From: Candidatus Gastranaerophilales bacterium
GTDB lineage: Bacteria; Cyanobacteriota; Vampirovibrionia; Gastranaerophilales; Gastranaerophilaceae
Direction of reading: 5' to 3'
NCBI GenBank assembly: GCA_944324425.1
Contig: CALUWE010000001.1
Span: forward strand, 124,001 to 188,000
DNA length: 64,000 nucleotides
Shown one piece after another: positions 24,216 to 33,348 of the stretch. A program made the translations under genes and the position numbers. How positions within the stretch are numbered: position 1 is the first letter of the stretch; the number at the start of each line of letters is the position of its first letter. The notes under the pieces were generated by a model. The model searched no databases. It was not told where the DNA came from and saw only the letters and a program-made list of their open reading frames with translations.

Positions 24216-25275
24216 ACAATGAACCTGCAGGCACCATAATGGGCGCTGTAATGCTTGTTTGAGGGTCGGTTCTTGTAAAATTGGATTCAATAATAGAAGG
24301 TGTACCTATCGGGTTTCTGTCAGTTGTCGGAAAGGTAATCACTTTTTCATGCTCAGGTGCTTTTATTCCTTCTTCTTGTTTTGTTTCAGGATTTTTCATT
24401 TCTTCTTGCTTTTGAACTGAAGAAAGTTTTAAAATGTCTGAAATATCATAAGATATAACGCTGTTATTTTGCTGTTCGGTTACATAAATTTTTGAATTTT
24501 TTTCATCCAAATTTATGCAATAGGGTTTTTTTACATACATTAAAACATTCGGATTTCCTTTTTTATCAAAGCAAACAACATTTCCCTTGTTGTAGTTTGC
24601 AACATAAATATTGTCGAATGAATCTATTGCAATGCCTATTGGGCCGTCTATACCTTTTTCTTTACCTGCAAAAACAAACTTATTTAAACCGTCAGACGAG
24701 ATTTTAAAAATAGTGCTTTGAGAAAAGCTTGCAACTATCATATTCCCGTTTGAATCTATAACAAGCCCTGAGGGAGCCGGAACAGAACCTACTATGGATG
24801 TTTTTATGCTTTGTGCAGCCTTCACCCTTGATTCTTCCTGAATTTCGCTTTGTCGTTTTGTAATTTTATCCGACAATATTTTTGCCTTAGCTCCAAATTC
24901 ATCACCGGCGGGAATTTTTGAAAGATAATTTTGCGCTTTTGCCAAATAGCCCTTTTTATAAAGCAGGTTTGAATATTGGTAAATGCTTTCATAATCCTTC
25001 GGTTCAAGCTTTAACAATGCTTCGTAACTCAAAATTGCATCTTGATATTTGCCCACCGACTCTTGAATTCTTGCCAAATTATAGTAAGCTTCATAGAATT
25101 CGGGGTTAATTGAAATTGCTTTTTTAAACGTTGCAATTGATTGCTCAATTTTGTCCTGCTCATATAAATCTATGCCTTTGTTATACAGCACGGTAGCATC
25201 GTCTTCAATGGAAGCGAATGCAGGCATTATGAAAAACAAACCCAATAAGATTGTGAGCAAAAAACTTTTTTTCAT
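24205..25275 (-). CDS. Secreted TPR and NHL-repeat protein
   Basis: A 356-residue exported protein. The signal peptide covers about residues 1-21 (LLTILLGLFFIMPAFA). TPR-like helices (about 24-125, e.g. SIATFKKAISINPEFYEAYY) are followed by a beta-propeller-type NHL segment (about 155-290: SGLVIDSNGNMIVASF, GIAIDSFDNIYVANYNKGNV, CINLDEKNSKIYVTEQ). The C-terminal tail is low in complexity. TPR and NHL parts both bind proteins. A periplasmic or surface scaffold is likely, but no function is known. The start codon is 6 nt past TGC-TAAAAT. Confidence 0.82.
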   Translation of the reverse strand: MKKSFLLTILLGLFFIMPAFASIEDDATVLYNKGIDLYEQDKIEQSIATFKKAISINPEFYEAYYNLARIQESVGKYQDAILSYEALLKLEPKDYESIYQYSNLLYKKGYLAKAQNYLSKIPAGDEFGAKAKILSDKITKRQSEIQEESRVKAAQSIKTSIVGSVPAPSGLVIDSNGNMIVASFSQSTIFKISSDGLNKFVFAGKEKGIDGPIGIAIDSFDNIYVANYNKGNVVCFDKKGNPNVLMYVKKPYCINLDEKNSKIYVTEQQNNSVISYDISDILKLSSVQKQEEMKNPETKQEEGIKAPEHEKVITFPTTDRNPIGTPSIIESNFTRTDPQTSITAPIMVPAGSLFDY

Positions 25276-25281
25276 GCTATT

Positions 25282-25290
25282 ATTTTAGCA
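25282..25290 (-). promoter_or_regulatory. Extended -10 of the TPR-NHL gene, leaderless
   Basis: Minus strand TGC-TAAAAT ending 6 nt before ATG 25275, with a TTGTTT -35 at 17-nt spacing. Confidence 0.6.
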
Positions 25291-25350
25291 AAAAAGGGCA
25301 ATAAAAACAATTATAATCTTAAATTTTGCCATAATGATTGAAGGAAAAAG

Positions 25351-26337
25351 ATGTTAATATTCGGAATTGAAACAAGCTGCGATGAAACAGCTGCGGCCAT
25401 AATTAAAGACGGCAGAGAAGTTATTGCAAATGTTGTTGCAACACAAATTAAAACCCACGAAAAATTCGGCGGGGTTATCCCCGAAATTGCGGCAAGGGAA
25501 CATTTGGATGCAATTAATGTTGTGATTGACGAAACATTTGAAATTGCAAAAAAGAATTTTAATATTGAACCGAATGATATTGACGCTTTTTCATCCACAG
25601 TAGGCCCGGGGTTAGTAGGGTGTTTGCTTGTCGGGTTAAATGCCGCAAAAAGCCTTTCTCTTGTTTATAATAAGCCCTATATCGGAATTAACCACCTTCA
25701 GGGGCATGTTTGTGCAAACTTTTTAGAAACAGAATTAAAACCCCCTTTTATCTGCCTTTTGGTTTCAGGCGGACACACACAGGTTATAAAGGTTGAAGAT
25801 TATGATAAACAAGAAATTATAGCTTCCACCATAGATGATGCAACAGGTGAAGTTTACGATAAAGTTGCAAGGCTGATGGGGCTTCCGTACCCTGGCGGCA
25901 TTAAGCTTGATAAACTGGCACAAACAGGGAACCCTAAAGCTTTTATTTTGCCAAAGGCAAAAGTTAAAGAAAATGAATTTAGTTTTTCCGGCTTAAAAAC
26001 CGCAGTTTTAAGGCTTGTTCAATCATATAAGGGGGGAGAGCTTCCTGTGGCTGATATTTGTGCAAGCTTTCAAGAAAATATAACATCCACTTTAATTGAT
26101 AAAACAAAAAAACTTGCGGATAAATATAATATTAAAACTATTGTTTTATCCGGAGGGGTTGCTGCTAATTCCGAGTTAAGAAAAAAATTATTTGCTCTTC
26201 AAGATATGGGGTATAAAACTTTTGCACCTCAGATGAAATTTTGCACGGATAATGCCGCTATGGTTGCATCCTGTGCTTATTTTAACCCGATTAAAACAGA
26301 TGACCCGTTAATTTTAGAAGCATTTTCCAGAAGCTAG
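25351..26337 (+). CDS. tsaD: tRNA threonylcarbamoyladenosine transferase TsaD
   Basis: A 328-residue ASKHA-fold enzyme. It transfers the threonylcarbamoyl group to A37 of ANN-decoding tRNAs, working with TsaB and TsaE. The N-terminus is GIETSCDETAAAII, the metal-binding HxxxH is NHLQGHVCANF (His 111 and 115), and the nucleotide loops are LVSGGHTQVI and VLSGGVAANSELRK. Length is normal. AAGGAAAAAG directly precedes the ATG. The neighbours are unrelated, so this is a single gene. Confidence 0.95.
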   Translation: MLIFGIETSCDETAAAIIKDGREVIANVVATQIKTHEKFGGVIPEIAAREHLDAINVVIDETFEIAKKNFNIEPNDIDAFSSTVGPGLVGCLLVGLNAAKSLSLVYNKPYIGINHLQGHVCANFLETELKPPFICLLVSGGHTQVIKVEDYDKQEIIASTIDDATGEVYDKVARLMGLPYPGGIKLDKLAQTGNPKAFILPKAKVKENEFSFSGLKTAVLRLVQSYKGGELPVADICASFQENITSTLIDKTKKLADKYNIKTIVLSGGVAANSELRKKLFALQDMGYKTFAPQMKFCTDNAAMVASCAYFNPIKTDDPLILEAFSRS

Positions 26338-26394
26338 ACAAAAAATTTTTTTTCGGGTTTTAAATGTGTATTCACATATTTTCGAGGTATTGAA

Positions 26395-26964
26395 ATGAAT
26401 ATAAACCCTGTAAATAATTCTTGTAATTTCGGCAAAAGCCCGATTTTCAATTGCACGGTAAAAAGAAAAGGTACTAACCAAAAAGAAGGCGCAACTTTAT
26501 ACATATATGACAAAAGAAATCCTGATGACAGAAAAGAAATCAGAGAATCAAACTTGCCCGTAAGATTGCGCACAAATTTTGACAATTTATTTGCTGCAAA
26601 AAATGCAAAATTTTATTGTCTTCAAACAGATGGCACACAAGAATTTGTTTCTGCCGCACAAACAAGCAGGCATTATAAACCCGAAGAAGGAAAATACGGC
26701 GGATTACATACTATTATTGACGAATACGGCGAAAGCACAGATTTTGTTGACCCCGCAACACCTCTTTTGGCGCACATTGCAAAAACAGCAATGGAAAAAG
26801 GGGACGGCTATATAGCAACATCTTTCAGAGCCGAAGAAGCGCCCTCATTTAAAAATGCAAGCTTTTCCGAAACAAAATATGAAAATTGGGTGATTCCCGA
26901 AAGGCGTTTTGTCGGCTTGATTGACAGAGCAGAAAAAAGAGCCGGAATTGAATATATAGTATAA
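26395..26964 (+). CDS. Unknown protein with N-terminal MNINPVNN-NFG tag
   Basis: A 189-residue soluble protein beginning MNINPVNNSCNFGKSP. The first eight residues and the following NFG match the protein at 2836-3366. The rest does not, and synonymous codons differ, so the tag is conserved at protein level. The body is mixed alpha/beta (LHTIIDEYGESTDF, PATPLLAHIAKTAM) with no domain I recognise and no signal peptide. CGAGG is present upstream, together with a short TGTG-TATT-CACA hairpin. It is convergent with gatD, 9 bp apart. Function unknown. Confidence 0.75.
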   Translation: MNINPVNNSCNFGKSPIFNCTVKRKGTNQKEGATLYIYDKRNPDDRKEIRESNLPVRLRTNFDNLFAAKNAKFYCLQTDGTQEFVSAAQTSRHYKPEEGKYGGLHTIIDEYGESTDFVDPATPLLAHIAKTAMEKGDGYIATSFRAEEAPSFKNASFSETKYENWVIPERRFVGLIDRAEKRAGIEYIV

Positions 26965-26973
26965 AACCATGCT

Positions 26974-27711
26974 CTACTTACGTTTAACACAATATTCATG
27001 CGTTTTCTCTTCAATTTCATCATTCAGGGCAGGCAGCGGAATTTCACATTTATATTTTCTTTTTAAAGCCAATGAAATTAAATAGTCGCAAAATTTTGGA
27101 TTTTTCGGAAGCAGCGACCCATGAAGATATGTGCCGAAGACGTTTTTAAACCTTGCGCCTTCGGTTTTATCTTTGCCGTTATTGCCGTAACCGTTTATAA
27201 CTTTCATTAAAGGTTTGGTATCCCCCTTTAAAAAAGTGAGGCCGCTATGGTTTTCAAAGCCTGTTATTGTTGAATCATCAATATATGAACATTTGCCTGT
27301 AATGTTGCCGATAAATCTTTTGTTTCCGGCAACGGTGTATGCATCCAAAAGGCCTATGCCGTCAAGCTTATCCGCATTTTTTGGCTGATAATAGTGTCCT
27401 AAAAGCTGGTAACCGCCGCAAATTCCAAGAAATACGGCGTCTTGTTCCATTGCGCGGTGCAAACGTTCCTTGTTTTTCAAAAGTTCTTTTGATGCTTCTA
27501 TTTGCTGTTTATCTTGACCGCCGCCAATAAAATAAAAATCAAATTCATCAGGGTTAATTCTGAATCCCGATTTGATTTCAACCACATTGACATTAATTCC
27601 CCGCCAATTGCATCTGTTTTTAACGGCCGTTATATTGCCTAAATCGCCGTATATATTGAGCAATTCAGGATAAAGATGTGCAATTGTAATTGAAAAATCT
27701 ATTTGATTCAA
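26974..27711 (-). CDS. gatD: GatD-like glutamine amidotransferase
   Basis: A 245-residue class I glutaminase of the CobB/CobQ-like type. The nucleophile Cys is in FLGICGGYQLLGHYY (about residue 96) and the catalytic His is in FGTYLHGSLLPKNP (about 197). In lipid II isoglutaminyl synthase, GatD supplies ammonia to MurT for amidating the D-Glu of peptidoglycan. No MurT gene lies next to it; instead it follows proS with a 1-bp gap and is likely co-transcribed. Length and motifs fit GatD better than a cobyric acid synthase fragment. Whether MurT exists elsewhere cannot be seen. Confidence 0.85.
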   Translation of the reverse strand: MNQIDFSITIAHLYPELLNIYGDLGNITAVKNRCNWRGINVNVVEIKSGFRINPDEFDFYFIGGGQDKQQIEASKELLKNKERLHRAMEQDAVFLGICGGYQLLGHYYQPKNADKLDGIGLLDAYTVAGNKRFIGNITGKCSYIDDSTITGFENHSGLTFLKGDTKPLMKVINGYGNNGKDKTEGARFKNVFGTYLHGSLLPKNPKFCDYLISLALKRKYKCEIPLPALNDEIEEKTHEYCVKRK

Positions 27712-27712
27712 T

Positions 27713-29425
27713 TTAATTTACCTTTAATTTTTTAACCTCTTCAGCAATTTTTTGAACGGCTTTATCAGGAGTGATTGTAACCATTTCACCTGTTTGTCTT
27801 GTTTTGGATTCAACAAGCCCGTCTTTGATTGTTTTTCCGACTGTAATTCTATAAGGGAAACCGATTAAATCGGCATCTTTGAATTTAACGCCTGCTCTGT
27901 CGTCTCTGTCATCTATAACAACTTCAACGCCCTCTTTTTGAAGTTTTTCATAAATTTCAAATGCAACTTTTTTCTGCTCTTCTTCTTGAATGTTGACAGG
28001 AACCACAACACAATGATAAGGTGCAATTGCTAACGGCCAAATAATGCCAAAATCATCATGGTGTTTTTCAATGGCGGCAGCTGCCGTTCTTGTAATGCCG
28101 ATACCGTAGCAGCCCATAATAAAGGGTTTATTTTCGCCGTTTTCATCCGTGTAGGTTGCATTCATGGGTTTTGAATATTTTGTGCCCAACTGGAAAATGT
28201 TTCCGACTTCAATGCCTCTTGTAATAAATAAGGGTTTTTTGCAAACAGGGCAAAGTTCCCCTGCCTTTACAAGTGAAACATCTACAAATTCAGGGGTTGA
28301 TTTAAAATTGTAGCCTACAATGTGTTTATCAAGTTCATTTGCGCCTATTACAAAGTTTTTCATTCCTTTAGCTGATAAGTCAAAAATGATTTTTATTTTA
28401 TCTTCTAAGCCTACAAATGAAAGAAAGCCTGCTTTTGAACCCGTATATTCGCTTGTCTCGTCTTCCGTTGCCTTTCTTATTTCAAGGCCGCCAACCGCAT
28501 TTAAAAGCTTTGTTTCTTCAACTTCTTTATCGCCTCTTATCATAACCATAACGGGTTTTGAATCTACAATATAGAAAACCGATTTTAAAATGTTATTTTC
28601 ATTAACACCTAAAAATTCCGCTAAATCCTTAATTGTTTTAACATTTGGGGTATCAACAATTTTTTCTTCCGCAAAATTCGTTGTTGTTTCAATTTCATTT
28701 AAAATTGAAGTTGAATGGTTTGAATTTGCGGAATAATCACAATTTTTGCAATAAAAAACATCGTCTTCCCCTGTTTGGGTTTCTGTTAAAACCATAAATT
28801 CATGGCTAACCTTGCCGCCGATTGCACCTGAATCCGATTGAACGGGCTTTGTGTCTAAACCGCAGCGATCAAAAATTCTTTTATAAGTATTCCACATGTT
28901 TTTATATTCTTCATCCAAACTTTCTTGAGATGTGTGGAAAGAATAGCCGTCTTTCATAATAAACTCTCTGCCTCTTAATAAACCAAATCTTGGGCGAATT
29001 TCATCTCTGAATTTTAATTGGAATTGATATAAATTTATAGGCAATTGTTTATATGAATTTAAAATGCCGTCAACAATTGATGTTATAACTTCTTCATGGG
29101 TTGGCCCCAAGCAAAGTTCAACATCGTGCCTGTCTTTCATTCTTAACAGCTCTTTACCGTAAACTTGCCATCTGCCTGATTTTTGCCAAAGTTCAGCCGG
29201 TTGTACAAAAGGCATGGAAAGTTCCTGCGCCCCTGCTTTATTCAATTCTTCCCTTGCAATTTGTTCAATTTTAGATATAACCCTTTTCATTAAAGGCAAA
29301 TACGAATAAATTCCGTTTGTTAATTTTTTAATATATCCTGCTCTGACTAATAATTTATGGCTCATGGCTTCTGCATCTTGGGGAAAATCCCTCAAGGTCT
29401 GCACAAAAAGTTTACTCATTTTCAT
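27713..29425 (-). CDS. proS: Prolyl-tRNA synthetase
   Basis: A 570-residue class II aminoacyl-tRNA synthetase of the bacterial (long) type. Motif 2 is the KFRDEIRPRFGLLRGREF region (about 138-155). Motif 3 is MGCYGIGITRTAAAAIE (about 446-462). Between them lies the INS editing domain (about 225-380), which hydrolyses mischarged Ala-tRNAPro. The C-terminal anticodon-binding domain contains VVIDDRDDRAGVKFKDADL. AAAGGA lies about 11 nt before the start, and a second ATG two codons later is possible. gatD follows after 1 bp. An upstream TGC-TATAAT is a good extended -10. Confidence 0.95.
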   Translation of the reverse strand: MKMSKLFVQTLRDFPQDAEAMSHKLLVRAGYIKKLTNGIYSYLPLMKRVISKIEQIAREELNKAGAQELSMPFVQPAELWQKSGRWQVYGKELLRMKDRHDVELCLGPTHEEVITSIVDGILNSYKQLPINLYQFQLKFRDEIRPRFGLLRGREFIMKDGYSFHTSQESLDEEYKNMWNTYKRIFDRCGLDTKPVQSDSGAIGGKVSHEFMVLTETQTGEDDVFYCKNCDYSANSNHSTSILNEIETTTNFAEEKIVDTPNVKTIKDLAEFLGVNENNILKSVFYIVDSKPVMVMIRGDKEVEETKLLNAVGGLEIRKATEDETSEYTGSKAGFLSFVGLEDKIKIIFDLSAKGMKNFVIGANELDKHIVGYNFKSTPEFVDVSLVKAGELCPVCKKPLFITRGIEVGNIFQLGTKYSKPMNATYTDENGENKPFIMGCYGIGITRTAAAAIEKHHDDFGIIWPLAIAPYHCVVVPVNIQEEEQKKVAFEIYEKLQKEGVEVVIDDRDDRAGVKFKDADLIGFPYRITVGKTIKDGLVESKTRQTGEMVTITPDKAVQKIAEEVKKLKVN

Positions 29426-29476
29426 ATAGCTTATAATTCCTTTATAAAAGTTTTTGATAAAAAAATTATAGCATTA

Positions 29477-29521
29477 ATTAAAAAATAAAGTGTGCAAATA
29501 TATAACCTGCACACTTTATTT
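29477..29521 (-). terminator. Terminator of the 181-aa secreted-protein gene
   Basis: A 13-bp perfect stem AAATAAAGTGTGC / GCACACTTTATTT with a 13-nt loop, followed on the minus strand by a T run. Confidence 0.8.
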
Positions 29522-29540
29522 GAAAAAATTTCAATTTTTA

Positions 29541-30086
29541 TTATAGGTCTTCAAGAATAAATTCGTCTTCTAAAGCCCTTTGAACTCTTGTTTCGGTTTT
29601 CGGCGCATCTTCTTCACTCACGTTAAGAATTTCTCTTGCGCTGTCTTCGCTGCCATTTGAACCTTTAACAATTCTGCCCGTATATTCAAGACGTTTAATA
29701 TCGTCATCAAATAATCTTTGGAATCTGTCGTTGGGGTTAACAAATCTGCTGTAACTTGGCGATGCATCAAACCAGCCGTTTTGGAAATTAATTTCTTTAA
29801 ATCCGAAATCAGACGAATCTGAGGCAGGGTCCCAATATCTTCTCGCCATTTGATAATATTTTAAAATAGGATTATCTGAATAAAATTTTCTTGAGTAGAA
29901 GGGCACGTAATCTTTTTCAGCACCTTGTTTTAAATATCTTGCAGTATCAACTATTTTTAATAACTCCTGAGAATAACCTTTTTCTTGAAGGCTTGCTATA
30001 TCAGAAGAAGTGTATTCTTCGTAATAAGCATATGATGCCTGCGCAACAATAAGAAATGCCGTAAGCAGTAACATTACTTTTTTCAT
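29541..30086 (-). CDS. Secreted protein of unknown function
   Basis: A 181-residue protein with a signal peptide (VMLLLTAFLIVAQASYA, cleavage near 20). The mature part is acidic and rich in Tyr, Asp and Ser (e.g. YYEEYTSSDIASLQEKGYSQ). Several short helices end in an acidic tail. I recognise no domain. AAAGGA precedes the ATG. It is a single-gene unit with its own terminator between proS and ispG. Localisation is periplasm or outside; role unknown. Confidence 0.72.
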   Translation of the reverse strand: MKKVMLLLTAFLIVAQASYAYYEEYTSSDIASLQEKGYSQELLKIVDTARYLKQGAEKDYVPFYSRKFYSDNPILKYYQMARRYWDPASDSSDFGFKEINFQNGWFDASPSYSRFVNPNDRFQRLFDDDIKRLEYTGRIVKGSNGSEDSAREILNVSEEDAPKTETRVQRALEDEFILEDL

Positions 30087-30172
30087 AAATTTTCCTTTTA
30101 AATTGCAAACTTTGCTACACTTAATATTATTATATATGTGTTTTTGATTTAAACCAACTATATGAAGTAAAT

Positions 30173-31219
30173 TTAATCCAAATCGCTTAAAACAATTTTT
30201 TCAAATTCATCTAAAAGTTCATTTTCTTTAACTTTTTTTATTAATTCGCCTTTTTTAAAAATGTAGCCTTCGCCAATAGCGCCCGCTATGCCGTAATCTG
30301 CGTCTTTTGCTTCGTTTGGCCCGTTAACGGGGCAGCCCATTGTCGCAATTGTAATTGGCTTATCTAAATTTTTGAACCTTTCTTCAACTTTATGCGCAAG
30401 GTCTATTAAATTAATTTTGCATCTTCCGCAAGTGGGGCAAGAAACAAAATTAACGCCTTTTCTTCTTAATTTTAAAGCGGATAAAATATCAAACCCTGCT
30501 TTTACTTCTTCAATCGGGTTTTCAGTTAGGGATACTCTTATGGTGTCGCCTATGCCGTCAGCTAACAAGGAGCCTATTCCGATTGCGGATTTTATAATTC
30601 CGCCTCTTAGGGTTCCTGCTTCAGTTACGCCCAAGTGAAGCGGGTATGGAATTAATTCATAAATTTTTCTGTAAGCTTCAATCATTGTCATAACATCTGA
30701 TGATTTCAGAGAAACTTTTATCAAATTAAAATCAAGGTCTTCTAAAATTTTAATGTGATCAAGTGCACTTTTAATCATTTTATCAGCTAAATTCATTGAA
30801 GAATCTGAATATAAATATTTTTCTAATGAGCCGCCATTTATACCAATTCTGATTGGAATATTTCTTTTTTTTGCAACTTGAACCACTTGTTGAACATGGT
30901 CAACTCCGCCAATATTCCCCGGGTTCAAGCGAAGAGCATCAATTCCCATATCCATTGCAGTTAAAGCGAGACGGTAATCAAAATGAATATCTGCCACAAG
31001 CGGGATATTGGTTTTATTTTTAATTTCTTTAATTGCTTCGGCGCAGGTTTTATTTAATACAGCAAGCCTAACTATGTCGCAGCCGGCTTTTTGCAGTTCA
31101 TTTATTTGTTTAACTGTTTTATCAATATCATCTGTCGGGGTATTTGTCATACTTTGCACAGAAATCGGCGCACCGGCCCCTATTAAAATGTCCCCTATTT
31201 TAATTTGAATCTTTTTCAT
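30173..31219 (-). CDS. ispG: 4-Hydroxy-3-methylbut-2-enyl diphosphate synthase
   Basis: A 348-residue iron-sulfur enzyme of the MEP pathway that converts MEcPP to HMBPP. The N-terminal TIM barrel starts with GAPISVQSMTNTPTDD and contains LVADIHFDYRLAL and RLNPGNIGG. The C-terminal cluster-binding part has SCPTCGRCKINL and TMGCPVNGPNEA, supplying the conserved cysteines of the [4Fe4S] cluster. Length is the normal bacterial short form. AGGTGG lies upstream, with a TGC-TACAAT extended -10. It is divergent from the phosphoesterase gene. Works in the same pathway as ispD at 3445. Confidence 0.95.
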   Translation of the reverse strand: MKKIQIKIGDILIGAGAPISVQSMTNTPTDDIDKTVKQINELQKAGCDIVRLAVLNKTCAEAIKEIKNKTNIPLVADIHFDYRLALTAMDMGIDALRLNPGNIGGVDHVQQVVQVAKKRNIPIRIGINGGSLEKYLYSDSSMNLADKMIKSALDHIKILEDLDFNLIKVSLKSSDVMTMIEAYRKIYELIPYPLHLGVTEAGTLRGGIIKSAIGIGSLLADGIGDTIRVSLTENPIEEVKAGFDILSALKLRRKGVNFVSCPTCGRCKINLIDLAHKVEERFKNLDKPITIATMGCPVNGPNEAKDADYGIAGAIGEGYIFKKGELIKKVKENELLDEFEKIVLSDLD

Positions 31220-31223
31220 AAAT

Positions 31224-31252
31224 TTGCAAACCCACCTGTTTTTGTTTATTAT
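31224..31252 (+). promoter_or_regulatory. Promoter of the metallophosphoesterase gene, leaderless
   Basis: TTGCAA, 17-nt spacer, TATTAT, ending 6 nt before ATG 31259. No ribosome site is present. Confidence 0.6.
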
Positions 31253-31258
31253 TGTAGC

Positions 31259-31975
31259 ATGAAAATTGCTTGTATATCAGATATCCATGGGAATAAACTG
31301 GCGCTTGACAGTGTATTAGAAGACATTAAAAAAGAAGGTGCGGCTAGAATTTTAGTGTTGGGCGACCTTGCTATGGGCGGGTATGACCCAAATTACACCA
31401 TAGAAAAAATTTTTTCGCTTGAAAATTGTGAAATTATTCAAGGGAACACGGATAAATTAATTGTTAATTATACTGATGAAATGTATAATTTAATGCATCC
31501 TAAAAACCCGCTTATGGCAGGGGCTTTGAAATTAGATGTTGTTGAAATTAAAAAAGAAAACAAAGAACTGTTAAAAAATTTGCCCGAAAATAAAACGGTT
31601 GATATAGAAGGTATTAAAATTCAAATGGTCCACGGGTCGCCAAGAAGGCAAGATGAGAACATTTTCCCCGATACCAAAATAAGCGAAGTTGAAGAAATGG
31701 TGAAAACTTCACCCTGTGATTTAATTTTTGCAGGCCACACTCATATTCCATGCGGTTTTTCATTAGATTCGGGCAAAACCGTTATAAATGTCGGCAGCAT
31801 CGGGCGCTCTATGACAGAAGATAAAATGCCAATTTACCTTTTAATGACGGTTAATTCTGACGGCTCATTTTCTTTTGAACATAAAAAAGTTAAATATGAT
31901 AATAAAAAAGTTGCTGAAATTATTAAAAACAGAAACTTTAAAGAAAGCTTAGATTTTTCAAAACTGTATTTATAA
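31259..31975 (+). CDS. Calcineurin-like metallophosphoesterase
   Basis: A 238-residue two-metal phosphoesterase. The metal-site motifs are ISDIHGNKLAL (D-x-H), LVLGDLAMGGYD (GD), QGNTDKLIVN (GNxD), MVHGSP, and FAGHTHIPCGF (GHTH). The order and spacing match the YfcE/DUF-type phosphodiesterases. The substrate is unknown. I start at ATG 31259, right at the fold's first strand. The upstream in-frame ATG 31205 would add 18 unconserved residues that overlap the promoter. The next gene follows after 11 bp, so both form an operon. Confidence 0.88.
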   Translation: MKIACISDIHGNKLALDSVLEDIKKEGAARILVLGDLAMGGYDPNYTIEKIFSLENCEIIQGNTDKLIVNYTDEMYNLMHPKNPLMAGALKLDVVEIKKENKELLKNLPENKTVDIEGIKIQMVHGSPRRQDENIFPDTKISEVEEMVKTSPCDLIFAGHTHIPCGFSLDSGKTVINVGSIGRSMTEDKMPIYLLMTVNSDGSFSFEHKKVKYDNKKVAEIIKNRNFKESLDFSKLYL

Positions 31976-31986
31976 AGGATTTTAAA

Positions 31987-33159
31987 ATGGACACAAACGC
32001 ACTTCATATAAAAGCATCTGAAATTTTAGCGGATGGGGAAGTTGAAAAGGCAAAAGAAATATATGAAACGATTTTAAAAGAAACCCCTAATGATGAAGCT
32101 GCACTATCTGCCCTTATGGATATTTACCAAGATACGGACAGATTAAAATATTATATTGTTCGTGCAAACTATAACATTGTAAACGGCAAGCTTGAATATG
32201 GAATAACGGATTGCAAAAAAGCCCTGAACATTGATGCATCCAACATTGAAGCAAGGGAAAAACTTGCAAGGCTTTATAAAATTACAAATAAACCACTAAA
32301 AGCAATTGATGAATTTTCAAAAATAATTGAAATTGATGAAGGCCAAATAACGGCTTATATTGAATTAATTGACCTTTATACAAAAGAAAAAGCGCTTGAA
32401 TCTGCCATAAATGTTGCAAAAAAAGGAAATGAAATTTTTGGCGACAGGGCAAATTTTAATGATATTGAAGCAAAATTATATTTTGATTTGGGTGATTATG
32501 AAAGCGCTTTAAAAGTTGTATCTGATGAAACCTTAAAGGTAAAAATTCTGCTTCAGGATGAAAAAAATGATGAGGCAAAAGAAATTTTAGACAAATTAAA
32601 CCCCAACGAAATGGAAAAAGAAAGAAAAGCCTTATATTTTCTTTTAATGGCGCAATATTCGTATAATACGAAAAATTTTGATGAAGCATTTAAATTTATT
32701 GACGAATACACAAAAATTTTAGGTCCAAACCCGATTAGTTTTCAGATGAGAGCTTTATGCTATGAAGAAAAAGGGGATGATTTTATGGCTTCATATAATT
32801 ATGCCTATATGAATAAATCAATGGGCAAACTTGATGAAGCACTTGTTGAATTTAACAATGCTTATACCTTAAATCCCAAAAACAAAGATGTTTTAATTGA
32901 GCTTGCAAAATTATATGAAGCAAACAAAGAAAAATATACAGCTATTGATTATTGGCAAAAGGTGTATGAACTTGACGGTGATGAATACGCCAAAAACATC
33001 TTAAAAGATTTTTACATTAAAGAAGGCGATTTTATGATGGCGCAAAAATACGGCGCAGAAGCCGATTCAAAAGAAAATGGCGCTGATTCGTACAGCGAAC
33101 CGGAAGAAGAAGACGAAGGGCTTTTAAATAAAATCATTAACTTATTTTCGAAAAAATAA
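31987..33159 (+). CDS. TPR-repeat protein
   Basis: A 390-residue soluble protein built of tetratricopeptide repeats over most of its length (about 5-355). Examples are AKEIYETILKETPNDEAALS and ALVEFNNAYTLNPKNKDVLI. It ends in an acidic stretch followed by LLNKIINLFSKK, which may be an amphipathic membrane-touching helix. There is no signal peptide. TPRs form protein-binding scaffolds; the partner is unknown. AAAGGA lies before the ATG, 11 bp after the phosphoesterase stop, so they are co-transcribed. Confidence 0.85.
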   Translation: MDTNALHIKASEILADGEVEKAKEIYETILKETPNDEAALSALMDIYQDTDRLKYYIVRANYNIVNGKLEYGITDCKKALNIDASNIEAREKLARLYKITNKPLKAIDEFSKIIEIDEGQITAYIELIDLYTKEKALESAINVAKKGNEIFGDRANFNDIEAKLYFDLGDYESALKVVSDETLKVKILLQDEKNDEAKEILDKLNPNEMEKERKALYFLLMAQYSYNTKNFDEAFKFIDEYTKILGPNPISFQMRALCYEEKGDDFMASYNYAYMNKSMGKLDEALVEFNNAYTLNPKNKDVLIELAKLYEANKEKYTAIDYWQKVYELDGDEYAKNILKDFYIKEGDFMMAQKYGAEADSKENGADSYSEPEEEDEGLLNKIINLFSKK

Positions 33160-33171
33160 AAGGTGTGTGGA

Positions 33172-33303
33172 ATTTTTGAAGTGCGATGAGCACTTTAAAA
33201 ACGTAACCGTTTCAAGCCGCCCGTTATGAAGCGAAGTTGAAAACAAGGCCGAACCGCAATTGTAAGATGAGCAAAACCATTCAAATTGTCGCCGAATAAA
33301 ATC
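33172..33303. other. Intergenic segment with small hairpins, no gene recognised
   Basis: It holds AAGTGC-GATGA-GCACTT (about 33178-33194) and a partial GTTTCAA/TTGAAAAC pairing further on, and is richer in G and C than nearby spacers. I tested it by eye for tRNA and SRP RNA and found neither. Confidence 0.35.
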
Positions 33304-33306
33304 AAC

Positions 33307-33333
33307 AAAAAAGCGGGCAATTTGCCCGCTTTA
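33307..33333. terminator. Bidirectional terminator between TPR gene and rpsO
   Basis: Stem AAAGCGGGCAA / TTTGCCCGCTTT with flanking A and T tracts, between convergent genes. Confidence 0.8.
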
Positions 33334-33348
33334 AATTTATTCTCTCTT

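Noticed and set aside
33172-33303. tRNA or SRP RNA gene
   Set aside because: No cloverleaf and no SRP Alu/domain IV signature could be found by eye.
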